Notes: a model not told the origin generated them from the letters alone. DNA of 53,253 nt from an uncultured Acinetobacter sp. (GCF_947624825.1 NZ_CANQLZ010000014.1:1-53253), one strand, 5' to 3'. Shown: positions 18,222 through 26,825, counted from the first letter of the stretch. Numbers and translations: made by a program.

Positions 18222-18446
18222 ATGTCTCAAGTTGCACGCGTGATTGATGCTATGGGGCAACCCTGCCCGATGCCTCTATTAATGTTAAAGCGCGCCCTAA
18301 AACAACAAGCCGCTGGACAATGGATTTTAAAATCCTCAGATCCGCATTCACAAACCGACGTCAGCCGCTATTGTGCGCTACACGATTTTCAATGTGACGT
18401 GGTGCAAATCTCAGCACAAGAATTTCATTATCACATTGAAACATAA
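18222..18446 (+). CDS. tusA: TusA-family sulfurtransferase
   Basis: A 74-residue TusA/SirA-like protein. The signature DAMGQPCPMPLLMLKRAL gives the persulfide cysteine Cys15 in CPxP, and the C-terminal half has the expected SSDPHSQTDVSRYCALH segment. TusA relays sulfur from IscS for thiolation of tRNA wobble uridines and for molybdopterin synthesis. Two TusA-like paralogues are common, so exact orthology is not certain. The ribosome site is weak (GATGTAAAGC). It lies 123 bases upstream of rpoH in the same direction. Confidence 0.85.
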   Translation: MSQVARVIDAMGQPCPMPLLMLKRALKQQAAGQWILKSSDPHSQTDVSRYCALHDFQCDVVQISAQEFHYHIET

Positions 18447-18461
18447 TTGGTTTTAACCAAT
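18446..18461. repeat. Hairpin at the tusA stop codon
   Basis: ATTGGTT-TT-AACCAAT is a perfect 7-base inverted repeat starting at the stop codon. No T-run follows, so it is more likely an mRNA 3'-end or processing element than a complete terminator. It separates tusA from the rpoH leader. Confidence 0.5.
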
Positions 18462-18490
18462 ATCATGTAGATTAATTTACATATCTCTAC

Positions 18491-18569
18491 CCAATTGTCC
18501 TTAATGATGAAGGCAATTGGCTTTAAGATAAAACCATTGCAAAGACAACTTGTCTTATAAGGAGTACCC
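18491..18569 (+). promoter_or_regulatory. Structured 5' leader of rpoH
   Basis: CCAATTG-CCTT (18491-18502, with T18498 bulged) pairs with AAGGCAATTGG (18510-18520), giving an 11-pair stem. A second stem, AAGAC (18542-18546) with GTCTT (18552-18556), ends next to the ribosome site TAAGGAG (18558-18564). The segment TCCTTA at 18498-18503 is the exact complement of TAAGGA in the ribosome site, so it could either close the first hairpin or mask initiation. A temperature-responsive switch is an inference. Confidence 0.4.
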
Positions 18570-19439
18570 ATGAGTGACAGCCGCAATCAATTGATGCCCC
18601 TGTCATTATCAGCGCCCGGCGTTAATCTTGGTGCTTATATTAGTACTGTGAATCAAATTCCAATTCTGAGCGCTGAACAAGAAAAAGAGCTTGCAGAACG
18701 TTACTACTATGAACAAGATTTAGACGCTGCCAAAATGTTGGTAATGTCACATCTGCGTTTTGTAGTACATATTGCCCGCAGTTATGCAGGCTACGGTTTA
18801 CCGCAAGGCGATTTAATCCAAGAAGGTAACTTAGGCTTAATGAAAGCCGTGAAACGTTTTGACCCCAATATGGGCGTACGTTTAGTGTCTTTTGCTGTGC
18901 ATTGGATTAAAGCCGAAATTCATGAATATGTGATTCGTAATTGGCGTATTGTCAAAATTGCCACCACCAAAGCGCAGCGTAAATTATTCTTTAATTTACG
19001 TAGTTTAAAAAAATCGAGTAAAAAGCTCACCCTCGATGAAGCGCAATCCATTGCCAATGACTTAAATGTGACGCCTGAGCAAGTCTTAGAAATGGAAGGT
19101 CGTTTAACCGCATATGATGCTGCTTTTGAAGCGCAAGGTGATGACGATGATGAAGGTTCAACCCATGTTGCACCTGCGCTTTATTTAGAAGACAACCGCT
19201 ATGATCCGGCACGTTTAGCCGAAGATGAAGATTATGAGCAACAAAGCACCTCGGCCTTACATAATGCCATGGAGCAACTTGATGATCGTTCACGTAATAT
19301 CTTACAGCGTCGCTGGTTAGATGATGATAAATCCACGCTGCATGAATTGGCAGCTGAGTACAATGTCTCGGCTGAACGGATTCGTCAGCTTGAGAAAAAT
19401 GCCATGGAAAAAATTAAAGTTGCCATGTCATCTAATTAA
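18570..19439 (+). CDS. rpoH: RNA polymerase sigma factor RpoH (sigma-32)
   Basis: The heat-shock sigma factor directs RNA polymerase to chaperone and protease promoters. This 289-residue protein has the sigma region 2 core ([35 protein letters not shown] at 81-99), 2.4 with [21 protein letters not shown], the RpoH box QRKLFFNLR at 136-144, which is diagnostic for sigma-32, and region 4 with [26 protein letters not shown]. An acidic insert around residues 190-215 (GDDDDEGS) is longer than in E. coli. AAGGAG is well spaced from the ATG. Its leader is structured. It is followed by a strong terminator, so it is probably monocistronic. Confidence 0.97.
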   Translation: MSDSRNQLMPLSLSAPGVNLGAYISTVNQIPILSAEQEKELAERYYYEQDLDAAKMLVMSHLRFVVHIARSYAGYGLPQGDLIQEGNLGLMKAVKRFDPNMGVRLVSFAVHWIKAEIHEYVIRNWRIVKIATTKAQRKLFFNLRSLKKSSKKLTLDEAQSIANDLNVTPEQVLEMEGRLTAYDAAFEAQGDDDDEGSTHVAPALYLEDNRYDPARLAEDEDYEQQSTSALHNAMEQLDDRSRNILQRRWLDDDKSTLHELAAEYNVSAERIRQLEKNAMEKIKVAMSSN

Positions 19440-19465
19440 AAAAAGGGCAAAGTTGCCCTTTTTTT
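19438..19465 (+). terminator. rpoH terminator
   Basis: A-rich arm with AGGGCAA, a loop of AG, then TTGCCCT and seven Ts, beginning at the rpoH stop codon. Confidence 0.9.
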
Positions 19466-19515
19466 AATTGCTGTATTATGATGGCTAAACTATTTTTGCA
19501 CTGTGTGACATCAGC

Positions 19516-19878
19516 ATGTGGATTACAATTTCTGCACTTAATTTAGCAATTGCCGTCATGGTTGGTGCATTTGGCGCACATGGCTTAAAAGCACGTGCCA
19601 GTGAGATACAACTTGGTTGGTGGCAAACCGCTACAGATTATTTCTTTTATCATGCTTTAGGCATGCTATGCATTGCAATCTTAATGCACGTTGCACCTCA
19701 GTTACATATCAAACGTAGTTTTATCTTCATGCAAGTGGGCATTGTCTTATTTTGTGGTTCGTTATATGTCATGGCGCTTGGCTTACCGCGCGGCTTAGGT
19801 GCAATCACCCCGATTGGTGGGGCATTTATGATTGCCGCTTGGCTAGATTTGGCGTGGAAAGCCCGAAAAGTTGTATAA
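19516..19878 (+). CDS. DUF423 small inner-membrane protein (YgdD-like)
   Basis: A 120-residue membrane protein with four hydrophobic segments. It has the family features GAFGAHGLKAR near residues 18-28, WWQTATDYFFYHALGML, LFCGSLYVMALG and ITPIGGAFMIAAWLDLA. The HGL and TP(I/F)GG motifs are typical of DUF423. Function is unknown; E. coli YgdD and relatives give no clear clue. The ribosome site is not obvious in TGACATCAGC. It is a single gene between rpoH and the convergent GST gene. Confidence 0.9.
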   Translation: MWITISALNLAIAVMVGAFGAHGLKARASEIQLGWWQTATDYFFYHALGMLCIAILMHVAPQLHIKRSFIFMQVGIVLFCGSLYVMALGLPRGLGAITPIGGAFMIAAWLDLAWKARKVV

Positions 19879-19900
19879 AAAAGGACGCTGCAGCGTCCTT
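19876..19900. terminator. Terminator shared by DUF423 and GST genes
   Basis: AAGGACGC-TGCA-GCGTCCTT is a perfect repeat. On the minus strand it is followed by a T-run (GST direction); in the plus direction the T-run is weak. Confidence 0.8.
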
Positions 19901-19912
19901 GTTAAGATGACT

Positions 19913-20524
19913 TTATTTAATTAAGCCTTCATCACGTAATGCAATTTCTACTGACTGACGTTGACGCACTTTTTTGCGTAAGGCCAAAACATGCGGATAT
20001 GGCGTGAGATCATGTCCAATTAGCTTAGACCAATTGGTCAGCACAAAAAAGTAAGCATCGGCAGGACCAAAATTATCATCGACTAAGTATTCATGTTCAT
20101 TTTTGGCAATCGCGCTGTCAATGTAAGTCAATAAACGATCAATTTCTGCATAGCCTTTTTGTTTGGCGGCATCATCTAGCTCACCTTGGAAAAATACCGC
20201 ATAAGCATCATGCAATTCTGAGTTTAAATAACCTAACCACTCTAGTACTTTGGCACGTCCAAACCCTGATGGCGGAATCAAATCTTGTTTTGGATCATGC
20301 TGTGCCAAGAACGGTAAAATTGCGACAATTTCAGTTAAAATTAAACCTGGGTTAATTTCTAATGCTGGCACATAACCTTTTGGGTTAATTTGATAATAAT
20401 CTAGCCCTTTTTCGGTTTGATGGGTTTTTAAATCCACGCGCACTAAATCAAAGTCAACGTTAATTTCATTTAAAATAATATGTGCCGCTAAAGAACACGC
20501 ACCGGGTGCATAATAAAGTTTCAT
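19913..20524 (-). CDS. Glutathione S-transferase, beta class (GstA-like)
   Basis: Starting at the ATG at 20524, rather than further upstream, gives a 203-residue protein beginning MKLYYAPGACSLAAHI, which matches E. coli GstA including Cys10, the mixed-disulfide cysteine of beta-class enzymes. The thioredoxin-like half continues with DFDLVRVDLKTHQT, YYQINPKGYVPALEI and LTEIVAILPFLAQ, and the helical half has LEWLGYLNSELHDAY and FGPADAYFFVLTNWSKL. It probably conjugates glutathione to electrophiles or reduces disulfides in the cytoplasm. AAGGA lies before the chosen start. It is a single gene, convergent with DUF423. Confidence 0.9.
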   Translation of the reverse strand: MKLYYAPGACSLAAHIILNEINVDFDLVRVDLKTHQTEKGLDYYQINPKGYVPALEINPGLILTEIVAILPFLAQHDPKQDLIPPSGFGRAKVLEWLGYLNSELHDAYAVFFQGELDDAAKQKGYAEIDRLLTYIDSAIAKNEHEYLVDDNFGPADAYFFVLTNWSKLIGHDLTPYPHVLALRKKVRQRQSVEIALRDEGLIK

Positions 20525-20691
20525 CTTTGATCTAATCCTTGTACTTTTTTTTAATTTAAGTTTGGCGAAGCCCAATCTTATGGCTTGTTCTACTACACTC
20601 ATTGACTATCGGGGATATTGATTGATTTTTCAAGTCATTTACAGGTGCTTTTTACAACAAAGCTGTTTTAACATAGCCGCTTTAAGGTTTG

Positions 20692-22149
20692 ATGAAATTT
20701 GTTGTGATTGGCTTGAAAAAACAAGAATGGTTGTCCAATATTCGTACTGATATTTTGGCCGGTTTAGTAGTGGGTTTAGCTTTAATTCCTGAATCGATTG
20801 CCTTTTCTGCCATTGCAGGCGTTGACCCGCAAGTGGGCTTATATGCCTCATTTTGTATTGCCGTGAGTATTGCCTTTTTAGGGGGTCGCCCTGCCATGAT
20901 TTCAGCGGCCACCGGGGCCATGGCACTGCTCATGATTACCTTGGTGAAAGTGCATGGTTTACAATATTTATTGGCAGCCACCATTTTAACTGGTGTGATT
21001 CAAGTCATTGCTGGCTACTTCCAAGTGGCAAAACTCATGCGTTTTGTCTCGCAAGCCGTGGTCTATGGCTTTTTAAATGCATTGGCGATTTTAATTTTTA
21101 TGGCGCAACTCCCCGAATTACGCCAAATGGATACGCTAGCCTTTGCTTTAATGGCTTTAGGTCTAGCTTTGATTTATGTGTTTCCACGGTTGCCCAAAAT
21201 TGGCAAGCTCATTCCCTCGCCTTTGGTATGTATTGTGGTGTTAAGTTTAATTGCACTCTTTTTGGGTGCAGATTTACGTACGGTCAGTGATTTAGGTCAA
21301 TTTCCTGACACGCTGCCTATTTTCTTGTTGCCTGATATTCCCTTAAATTTTGAAACTTTCAGCATTATTTTCCCTTATGCCTTAACTTTAGCCACAGTGG
21401 GTTTATTAGAAACCATGATGACCATCACAGTGGTGGATGAAGTAACCCAAACCACCAGTGACCGTGACCAAGAGTGCCGCGGACAAGGTTTTGCCAATAT
21501 AATCAGTGGCTGTATGGGGGGCATGGCAGGTTGTGCCATGATTGGGCAATCTTTAATTAATGTCAGATCAGGTGCACGCACGCGTTTATCTACCTTAGTT
21601 GCAGGGGTATTTTTACTGTGTTTGGTGGTGTTTTTTAAAGATTGGCTGAGTTACATTCCAATGGCGGCTTTGGTTGCGATTATGCTCATGGTAGCGGTTA
21701 CCACGTTCCAATGGACTGCTGTGCAAGAATTTAAGTCGCATCCACGGCAATTTAATTTGATTATGATTGTGGTGGTGGCTGTGGTACTCATGAGTCACAA
21801 TTTGGCTTTAGGGGTGTTAATTGGTGTTTTAATGTCAGCCTTATTCTTTATCAATGCGCTTGAACACACCGTACAAGTAACCCACACCGATCACCATCAA
21901 CAACGTCGTTACATGATTCGTGGGCAAATTTTCTTTAGCAGCAGTACACGTTTTTTCCATTTGTTTGACTTTGATATACAAGCTCAACATGTTGAAATTG
22001 ATTTAAGCCACGCGCATATTTGGGATATCACCTCATTAAATATGCTCTACAAAGTACGCGATCAATTTGAGCAACGTGGGGTAGAAGTCACCTTTATTGG
22101 CTTAAATCAGGCCGCACAGGGCTTGATCAAGTCTGCCCCCCTTTCTTAA
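20692..22149 (+). CDS. SulP family anion transporter
   Basis: A 485-residue SLC26/SulP permease with about 12-14 transmembrane segments and a C-terminal STAS domain (about 410-480, [20 protein letters not shown]). The N-terminal core has [31 protein letters not shown], typical of the family; [27 protein letters not shown] follows in the middle. Substrates in the family include sulfate, bicarbonate, dicarboxylates and molybdate, so the cargo cannot be assigned. I chose the ATG at 20692, with TTTAAGG upstream, over the TTG one codon before. It is followed by a strong terminator. Confidence 0.93.
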   Translation: MKFVVIGLKKQEWLSNIRTDILAGLVVGLALIPESIAFSAIAGVDPQVGLYASFCIAVSIAFLGGRPAMISAATGAMALLMITLVKVHGLQYLLAATILTGVIQVIAGYFQVAKLMRFVSQAVVYGFLNALAILIFMAQLPELRQMDTLAFALMALGLALIYVFPRLPKIGKLIPSPLVCIVVLSLIALFLGADLRTVSDLGQFPDTLPIFLLPDIPLNFETFSIIFPYALTLATVGLLETMMTITVVDEVTQTTSDRDQECRGQGFANIISGCMGGMAGCAMIGQSLINVRSGARTRLSTLVAGVFLLCLVVFFKDWLSYIPMAALVAIMLMVAVTTFQWTAVQEFKSHPRQFNLIMIVVVAVVLMSHNLALGVLIGVLMSALFFINALEHTVQVTHTDHHQQRRYMIRGQIFFSSSTRFFHLFDFDIQAQHVEIDLSHAHIWDITSLNMLYKVRDQFEQRGVEVTFIGLNQAAQGLIKSAPLS

Positions 22150-22157
22150 AGCATTTC

Positions 22158-22183
22158 AAGCGCCATTTTAATGGCGCTTTTTT
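22158..22183 (+). terminator. Terminator of the SulP gene
   Basis: AAGCGCCATT-TT-AATGGCGCTT followed by a T-run, 9 bases after the stop codon. Confidence 0.92.
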
Positions 22184-22262
22184 GATACAGGTGAAAATAT
22201 TTGACTTGTTGCTTGAACGACTTAAAATACCGCATTCGATTTATTTTAGATTTGCCAAAATT

Positions 22263-22979
22263 ATGTCAAACGATCAACTAGAGCAGCCAGTCGTTGAGCT
22301 CGAAAATTTAAATGAGCACCGTGAAATTGTGACATTTATGCGCCGTTCAACGCCGCTAAATACCTCACAACGTACTGCGCTTGAACAATATGGTCACTTA
22401 ATTTTGGAATATCCAGTGGGTGACTTACGTCAACATTTTGAACACCCAGAACGTCCATTAACCGTAGAAATTGGTTTTGGTATGGGGCGTTCATTGGTGT
22501 TGATGGCCAAAGCCAATCCCGAACGTAACTATGTTGGGATTGAAGTGCATGTGCCAGGGATTGCCCAATGCGTGTATGAAGCAGGTATGGCAGGCTTGAC
22601 CAATTTACGTTTATTAGATGCTGATGCCATTCAAGTTTTACGTGAAATGCCAGACAATAGTATTAACGCGGTGCAGTTGTATTTCCCTGATCCATGGCAG
22701 AAAAAACGTCACTTTAAGCGTCGTTTTGTATCGCACGATCGTATGCCGTTGGTAGAACAAAAACTTGAAATGGGCGGCACTTTCCACTCAGCGACTGACT
22801 GGGAACCGTATGCAGAATGGATGTTAGATGTCTTAGATAATCGTCCGCGCTTAGAAAACATGGCAGGCAAAGGCAACAGCTATCCTCGTCCAGATTGGCG
22901 CCCACAAACAAAATTTGAGCGTCGTGGCTTAGAAGAAGGTCATAAAATCAATGACTTCTTATTTAAGAAAATGAGCTAA
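22263..22979 (+). CDS. trmB: tRNA (guanine-N7-)-methyltransferase TrmB
   Basis: TrmB methylates G46 in the variable loop of tRNAs using SAM. From the ATG at 22263 the protein has 238 residues, the usual length; the upstream in-frame TTG lies inside the preceding terminator and is unlikely. It shows the Rossmann SAM motif VEIGFGMGRSL, NYVGIEVHVPG, LLDADAI, QLYFPDPWQKKRHFKRR (the catalytic DPWxKKRH motif) and the C-terminal TKFERRGLEEGHKIND. The ribosome site is weak (GCCAAAATT). It is a single gene between two terminators. Confidence 0.96.
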   Translation: MSNDQLEQPVVELENLNEHREIVTFMRRSTPLNTSQRTALEQYGHLILEYPVGDLRQHFEHPERPLTVEIGFGMGRSLVLMAKANPERNYVGIEVHVPGIAQCVYEAGMAGLTNLRLLDADAIQVLREMPDNSINAVQLYFPDPWQKKRHFKRRFVSHDRMPLVEQKLEMGGTFHSATDWEPYAEWMLDVLDNRPRLENMAGKGNSYPRPDWRPQTKFERRGLEEGHKINDFLFKKMS

Positions 22980-22991
22980 GCTGAAAAATTT

Positions 22992-23021
22992 AAAATAGCG
23001 CCCCTAAAGGCGCTATTTTTT
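22992..23021 (+). terminator. trmB terminator
   Basis: AAAATAGCGCC-CCTAAA-GGCGCTATTTT with a T-run, 13 bases after the stop codon. Confidence 0.92.
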
Positions 23022-23047
23022 ATAAATTATAAAAATGGAGTAAAATA

Positions 23048-23467
23048 ATGAAAAAATTACTATTAAGTTTAGGTTTAAGCAGCATAACCACCATAACTGT
23101 GGCGCAAGAGTGGCAATTGATTGCCGAAGATGCTTATCATCAAATCAGTTTAAATACTCAAACCTTAGAATCTATACAACGTGAACAACAAAATTTACTG
23201 AAAGTTTGGACCAATTGGCAAGTCTATACCGAACAAGGCCCGCAGGATCAATTGCGTGGTGATTTCACTATGGTGATGTACTACATCAACTGCCAAACCC
23301 AAAGTATCGCTGAAAGTTCTCGCACCTCTTATTTTGCCAATGGTTTAGAAAGAAGCTCAAAAGCCAGCACATGGCATGACTTACGCCCTGTTGCAGCAAA
23401 TTCACTAGCTGCCCAAATGATTAAGATTGCTTGCCAAGTTAAACAAACAGATGATAAGTCTAAATAA
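23048..23467 (+). CDS. Small exported Adhesin_E-like protein (first of a pair)
   Basis: A 139-residue exported protein: MKKLLLSLGLSSITTITVAQ is the signal peptide, probably cut after VAQ. The mature chain follows the surface-adhesin protein E pattern: EWQLIAEDAYHQISLNTQTL, a VWTNWQVYTE strand, then MVMYYINCQTQSIAES with a first cysteine, a WHDLRPV region and MIKIACQVK with a second. These cysteines can make the family's disulfide. Family members are host-adhesion or periplasmic proteins in some species and otherwise unstudied. AATGGAG stands close to the ATG. The next gene downstream is a diverged relative with a similar layout. Confidence 0.75.
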   Translation: MKKLLLSLGLSSITTITVAQEWQLIAEDAYHQISLNTQTLESIQREQQNLLKVWTNWQVYTEQGPQDQLRGDFTMVMYYINCQTQSIAESSRTSYFANGLERSSKASTWHDLRPVAANSLAAQMIKIACQVKQTDDKSK

Positions 23468-23485
23468 AGTACTAAAATTAAAATA

Positions 23486-23501
23486 TGTGATATACATCAC
23501 A
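23486..23501. promoter_or_regulatory. Perfect CRP/Vfr-type site upstream of the second Adhesin_E-like gene
   Basis: TGTGATATACATCACA has the exact TGTGA-N6-TCACA consensus, in the 99-base gap before the second gene. A TATATT/AATAAT-like -10 lies about 30-50 bases downstream, a distance compatible with activation. Acinetobacter encodes a CRP/Vfr-family regulator with a conserved recognition helix, but binding is inferred. Confidence 0.6.
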
Positions 23502-23566
23502 CTTTATTTAATATAAAATACAATAATGCTATATTTATCACACTTTTAATACCCGCAAGGATTGCA

Positions 23567-23959
23567 ATGAAACGATCTGCACTATTGTTCTTGATGTTGC
23601 TAAGTACACTCGGACATAGCCAAGAAAATTGGATTGAATTGGGTTATAGTCAGCAAGATCAGGTGAGCTTTGCCTTTCACACATCACAAGACTCAACACA
23701 TTTAAATATTAATAGCAAATGGCAAGCACTTGGCTCAAGTGACTATACAATCAAGTCTTATCAGGTTAACTGTTTAACTCAAGAAGCCACATTGTATCAA
23801 CAACAACAACACAGCCCGTCTTTAAGCATCACTACAACGCATATTGCAGCCATGCAAGCGCCAAAAATGAATACCATGGAATATATGCTCAATTCAACAG
23901 CCTGTTTGTTTGCACGGGTACAACATGAAGAAGGCCTCATTTTGGCTCAAACCCGCTAA
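23567..23959 (+). CDS. Small exported Adhesin_E-like protein (second of a pair)
   Basis: A 130-residue exported protein with signal peptide MKRSALLFLMLLSTLGHSQ. The mature chain mirrors the upstream gene: ENWIELGYSQQDQVSFAFHTS, NINSKWQALGS, then YQVNCLTQEATLYQQ with the first cysteine and LNSTACLFARV with the second. Sequence identity with its neighbour is low, but strand order and cysteine placement agree, which suggests an old tandem duplication. GCAAGGA precedes the ATG. It has its own promoter region with a CRP-type site and ends at a bidirectional terminator. Function is unknown. Confidence 0.75.
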   Translation: MKRSALLFLMLLSTLGHSQENWIELGYSQQDQVSFAFHTSQDSTHLNINSKWQALGSSDYTIKSYQVNCLTQEATLYQQQQHSPSLSITTTHIAAMQAPKMNTMEYMLNSTACLFARVQHEEGLILAQTR

Positions 23960-23985
23960 AAAAAGCCCGCAGATGCGGGCTTTTT
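23960..23985. terminator. Bidirectional terminator after the exported-protein pair
   Basis: AAAAAGCCCGC-AGAT-GCGGGCTTTTT, with A and T tracts on both sides, lies between the second exported-protein gene and the convergent CoA-transferase gene. Confidence 0.92.
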
Positions 23986-23997
23986 AATGGCAATAAT

Positions 23998-25506
23998 TTA
24001 AGCGCTTATTGCTTCTTGTTTCAGCATATGACCTTCTGCCACTAAACGTGCATGCCAACTCAGTGCTTCAGTTAAGATATGCGGTGTATGACCACCTTGC
24101 TGTGCAGCACGGTCATAATAATCATTCAGTGCATGACGGTAATCAGGATGTGCACATTGATCAATAATAACACGCGCGCGCTCACGCGGTGCTAAACCAC
24201 GCAAATCGGCTAAACCTTGCTCAGTCACTAAAATATCCACATCATGTTCGGTATGATCATGGTGGCTGACCATTGGCACCACCGATGAAATTGCACCGGC
24301 TTTAGCAATAGATTTTGTGACAAAGATTGACAACATGGCATTACGGGCAAAATCGCCTGAACCACCAATCCCGTTCATCATTTTAGTGCCTGTCACATGG
24401 GTGGAATTGACGTTACCGTAAATATCAAACTCAAGTGCAGTGTTAATGGCAATAATGCCTAAACGACGGATAATCTCAGGGTTATTAGATACATCCTGTG
24501 GACGCATCACAATTTTGTCTTTGTATTTTTCAAAGTTTGCCATCACGTAGTCATTGGTGCTTTGAGACAAAGTCATTGAACAACCCGACGCAAAAATCAT
24601 TTTGCCTGAATCAATTAACTTAAAAGTACAGTCTTGTAGTACTTCTGAATACATGACCAAATCTTTAAAGTTAGAATGTTCAAAACCTGCAAACACGGCG
24701 TTGGCAATTGAGCCTACACCCGATTGTAATGGGCCTAAATTGTTGGGTAAACGACCTTCTTCCACTTCTTTTTCAAAGAAGTTGACCAAGTGTTTGGCAA
24801 TGGCAAGCGTTTCTTCGTCGGCATCTGCCATATCAAAGGTAGTATCAGGTACTTCGTTCATCACAATGGCAGAGATTTTAGCCGGATCAACTTGAATCCC
24901 GATTTTACCAATACGGTCTTGCACTTCAATTAATGGTACTGGACCACGCTTTGGACGTGATGCGGGTACATAAATGTCGTGTGAGCCTTCTAAAATTGGA
25001 TTTGAGGTTAAGTCAATTTCAACAATCACATGATCTGCTAATTCAGCAAATTGAGCTGAGTTACCACATGAGTTGGTTGGAATGATCAAACCTTCTTCGG
25101 TGATGGCAACTGCTGAAATGACGGCAACTTGCGGTGCAGGCAACATTTTATGACGCATTTTATCAGCCATACCTGATAAATGTTGGTCGGTATACATCAC
25201 GTCGCCATTGTTAATTTGCTTACGCAGACCTGGGTCGGCTTGATACGGTAAACGGCGTGAAATAACTTTGGCCGCACCTAATTTGCCATCAATTTGGTTA
25301 CCTAAACTTGCACCCGTGGCAAAGGTCAAGTTTTTGACTTTGGCTTGTGCTGCTAATGCCAATGGCACCGCTTTGGCATCACCTGCACCACCAAAACCAC
25401 TTGCGCCAAGCACTGCGCCATCTGGAATTAAATCTAAAGCCTGCTCTACAGAAACAATCTTGTCATGTAGCGTTGCTAAACGAACGCGATCTAAACCTTT
25501 TGTCAT
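23998..25506 (-). CDS. Acetyl-CoA hydrolase/succinate CoA-transferase family protein
   Basis: A 502-residue class I CoA-transferase of the Cat1/AarC (succinyl-CoA:acetate) group. I start at the ATG at 25506 (MTKGLDRVRLATLHDK), which has GAGAAG upstream, rather than 8 codons earlier. Conserved parts include GASGFGGAGDAKAVP, GPLQSGVGSIANAV near 258-271 and MYSEVLQD, whose Glu288 aligns with the AarC glutamate that carries CoA; GIGGSGDFARNA and TEQGLADLRGL follow. It probably moves CoA between acetate and succinyl-CoA or hydrolyses acetyl-CoA, recycling CoA during acyl-CoA breakdown. It lies downstream of the thiolase on the minus strand, 75 bases apart. Confidence 0.92.
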   Translation of the reverse strand: MTKGLDRVRLATLHDKIVSVEQALDLIPDGAVLGASGFGGAGDAKAVPLALAAQAKVKNLTFATGASLGNQIDGKLGAAKVISRRLPYQADPGLRKQINNGDVMYTDQHLSGMADKMRHKMLPAPQVAVISAVAITEEGLIIPTNSCGNSAQFAELADHVIVEIDLTSNPILEGSHDIYVPASRPKRGPVPLIEVQDRIGKIGIQVDPAKISAIVMNEVPDTTFDMADADEETLAIAKHLVNFFEKEVEEGRLPNNLGPLQSGVGSIANAVFAGFEHSNFKDLVMYSEVLQDCTFKLIDSGKMIFASGCSMTLSQSTNDYVMANFEKYKDKIVMRPQDVSNNPEIIRRLGIIAINTALEFDIYGNVNSTHVTGTKMMNGIGGSGDFARNAMLSIFVTKSIAKAGAISSVVPMVSHHDHTEHDVDILVTEQGLADLRGLAPRERARVIIDQCAHPDYRHALNDYYDRAAQQGGHTPHILTEALSWHARLVAEGHMLKQEAISA

Positions 25507-25581
25507 TTTCAATCTTCTCAAAATTAACACTTTTTATTATCTATCATTACACCACAAAGGTCATGATTTATGAGTCATCTA

Positions 25582-26751
25582 TTAGAGCAATTCAACCGCA
25601 ATTGCAGTGGCTTCACCACCACCAATACACAATGCCGCGACACCTTTTTTAGCGCCTGTGCGTTTTAAGGCATGAATTAAAGTGACAATAATACGCGAAC
25701 CCGATGAACCCAATGGATGACCCAATGCACATGCACCGCCACTGATATTGACTTTGGCCGCATCTAAATTTAAGCCATCAATAGCAAGCATAGCCACCAT
25801 GGCAAAGGCTTCATTGACTTCCCAAAGATCTACCTCTTGTGCTGACCAACCGGCTTGTTTGAGCACTTTTTCAATTGCGCCCACAGGTGCAATGGTAAAT
25901 TCTGTTGGATGCTGTGAATGGGTTGCATACGCCACAACCTGAGCAAGTGGCGTTAAGCCTTTTTCTTGCGCAACAGCAGCAGAGCTAATCACCAATGCAG
26001 ATGCACCGTCTGAAATTGAGCTTGAATTAGCAGCTGTAATAGTGCCATCTTTTTTAAAGGCAGGACGCAGCGTTGGAATCTTGTCAATTTTTGCGTTAAA
26101 CGGTTGTTCGTCGTGATCAACCACCACATCGCCTTTACGGCTCGACACAGTGACTGCTGCAATTTCGTTTTTAAAGTGACCGTTATTGACGGCATCGACT
26201 GCTTTTTTCAGTGATGCAATGGCATAGTCATCTTGTTGTTCACGGGTATAATTTTTTTTGTCGGCCATTTCTTGGGCCAAAACACCCATTGAAAGACCCG
26301 ATTCTGCATCTTCTAAACCATCTTGGAACATATGGTCAATAATTTTGCCATGTCCCATACGTAAACCACCACGTGCCTTGTCAAGCAAGTAAGGGGCATT
26401 ACTCATTGATTCCATGCCGCCTGCGATGATGATGTTGGCACTGCCTGCTTTAATGGCATCGGCCGCTTGCATCACCGCTTTCATGCCTGAACCACAGACT
26501 TTATTAATGGTGGTGGCACCAACACTATTAGGTACACCGGCTAAACGCATGGCTTGACGCGCAGGCGCTTGTTTTAAGCTTGCAGGCAATACACAACCAA
26601 AAATCACTTCATCAACATCAGTTGCTGTAATGCCGGCACGTTGGATGGTTTCTTGAATCACAACGCTACCCAATTGCGGTGCGCTTAAAGATGAAAGCGA
26701 ACCTTGAAAGCCGCCCATAGCAGTACGTACTGCATCTACAATTACGATCAT
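25582..26751 (-). CDS. Acetyl-CoA C-acetyltransferase (thiolase II)
   Basis: Catalyses reversible condensation or cleavage of acetoacetyl-CoA. The 389-residue length is normal. The nucleophile is Cys86 in NKVCGSGMKAV, the second catalytic pair is in GGACALGHPLGSSGSRI (His) and CIGGGEATA (Cys), and DAVRTAMGGFQGSL is the standard start. In this setting it completes leucine and ketone-body breakdown, splitting the acetoacetyl-CoA made by the CoA-transferase of the liu operon. It sits between the acyl-CoA dehydrogenase and CoA-transferase genes, with a strong hairpin in the leader. Confidence 0.95.
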   Translation of the reverse strand: MIVIVDAVRTAMGGFQGSLSSLSAPQLGSVVIQETIQRAGITATDVDEVIFGCVLPASLKQAPARQAMRLAGVPNSVGATTINKVCGSGMKAVMQAADAIKAGSANIIIAGGMESMSNAPYLLDKARGGLRMGHGKIIDHMFQDGLEDAESGLSMGVLAQEMADKKNYTREQQDDYAIASLKKAVDAVNNGHFKNEIAAVTVSSRKGDVVVDHDEQPFNAKIDKIPTLRPAFKKDGTITAANSSSISDGASALVISSAAVAQEKGLTPLAQVVAYATHSQHPTEFTIAPVGAIEKVLKQAGWSAQEVDLWEVNEAFAMVAMLAIDGLNLDAAKVNISGGACALGHPLGSSGSRIIVTLIHALKRTGAKKGVAALCIGGGEATAIAVELL

Positions 26752-26776
26752 TATCTTTATATCCTATAGTATTGCA

Positions 26777-26807
26777 GAAGCTAGATCGTCCTATCTGATC
26801 TAGCTTC
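26777..26807. repeat. Perfect 11-base inverted repeat between acyl-CoA dehydrogenase and thiolase genes
   Basis: GAAGCTAGATC (26777-26787), a 9-base loop, then GATCTAGCTTC (26797-26807). No T-run follows on the minus strand, so it is not a simple terminator. It may be a partial terminator, an mRNA-stabilising hairpin, or an operator for the thiolase gene. Confidence 0.6.
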
Positions 26808-26825
26808 GTGATTTTGGCCTAACAA

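Noticed and set aside
20525..20602. N-terminal extension of the glutathione transferase
   Set aside because: The conserved protein begins at MKLYYAPGAC with its own ribosome site; the extension is not conserved.
22182..22262. N-terminal extension of TrmB from a TTG
   Set aside because: The extension lies within the T-run of the preceding terminator, has no homologue and no ribosome site.
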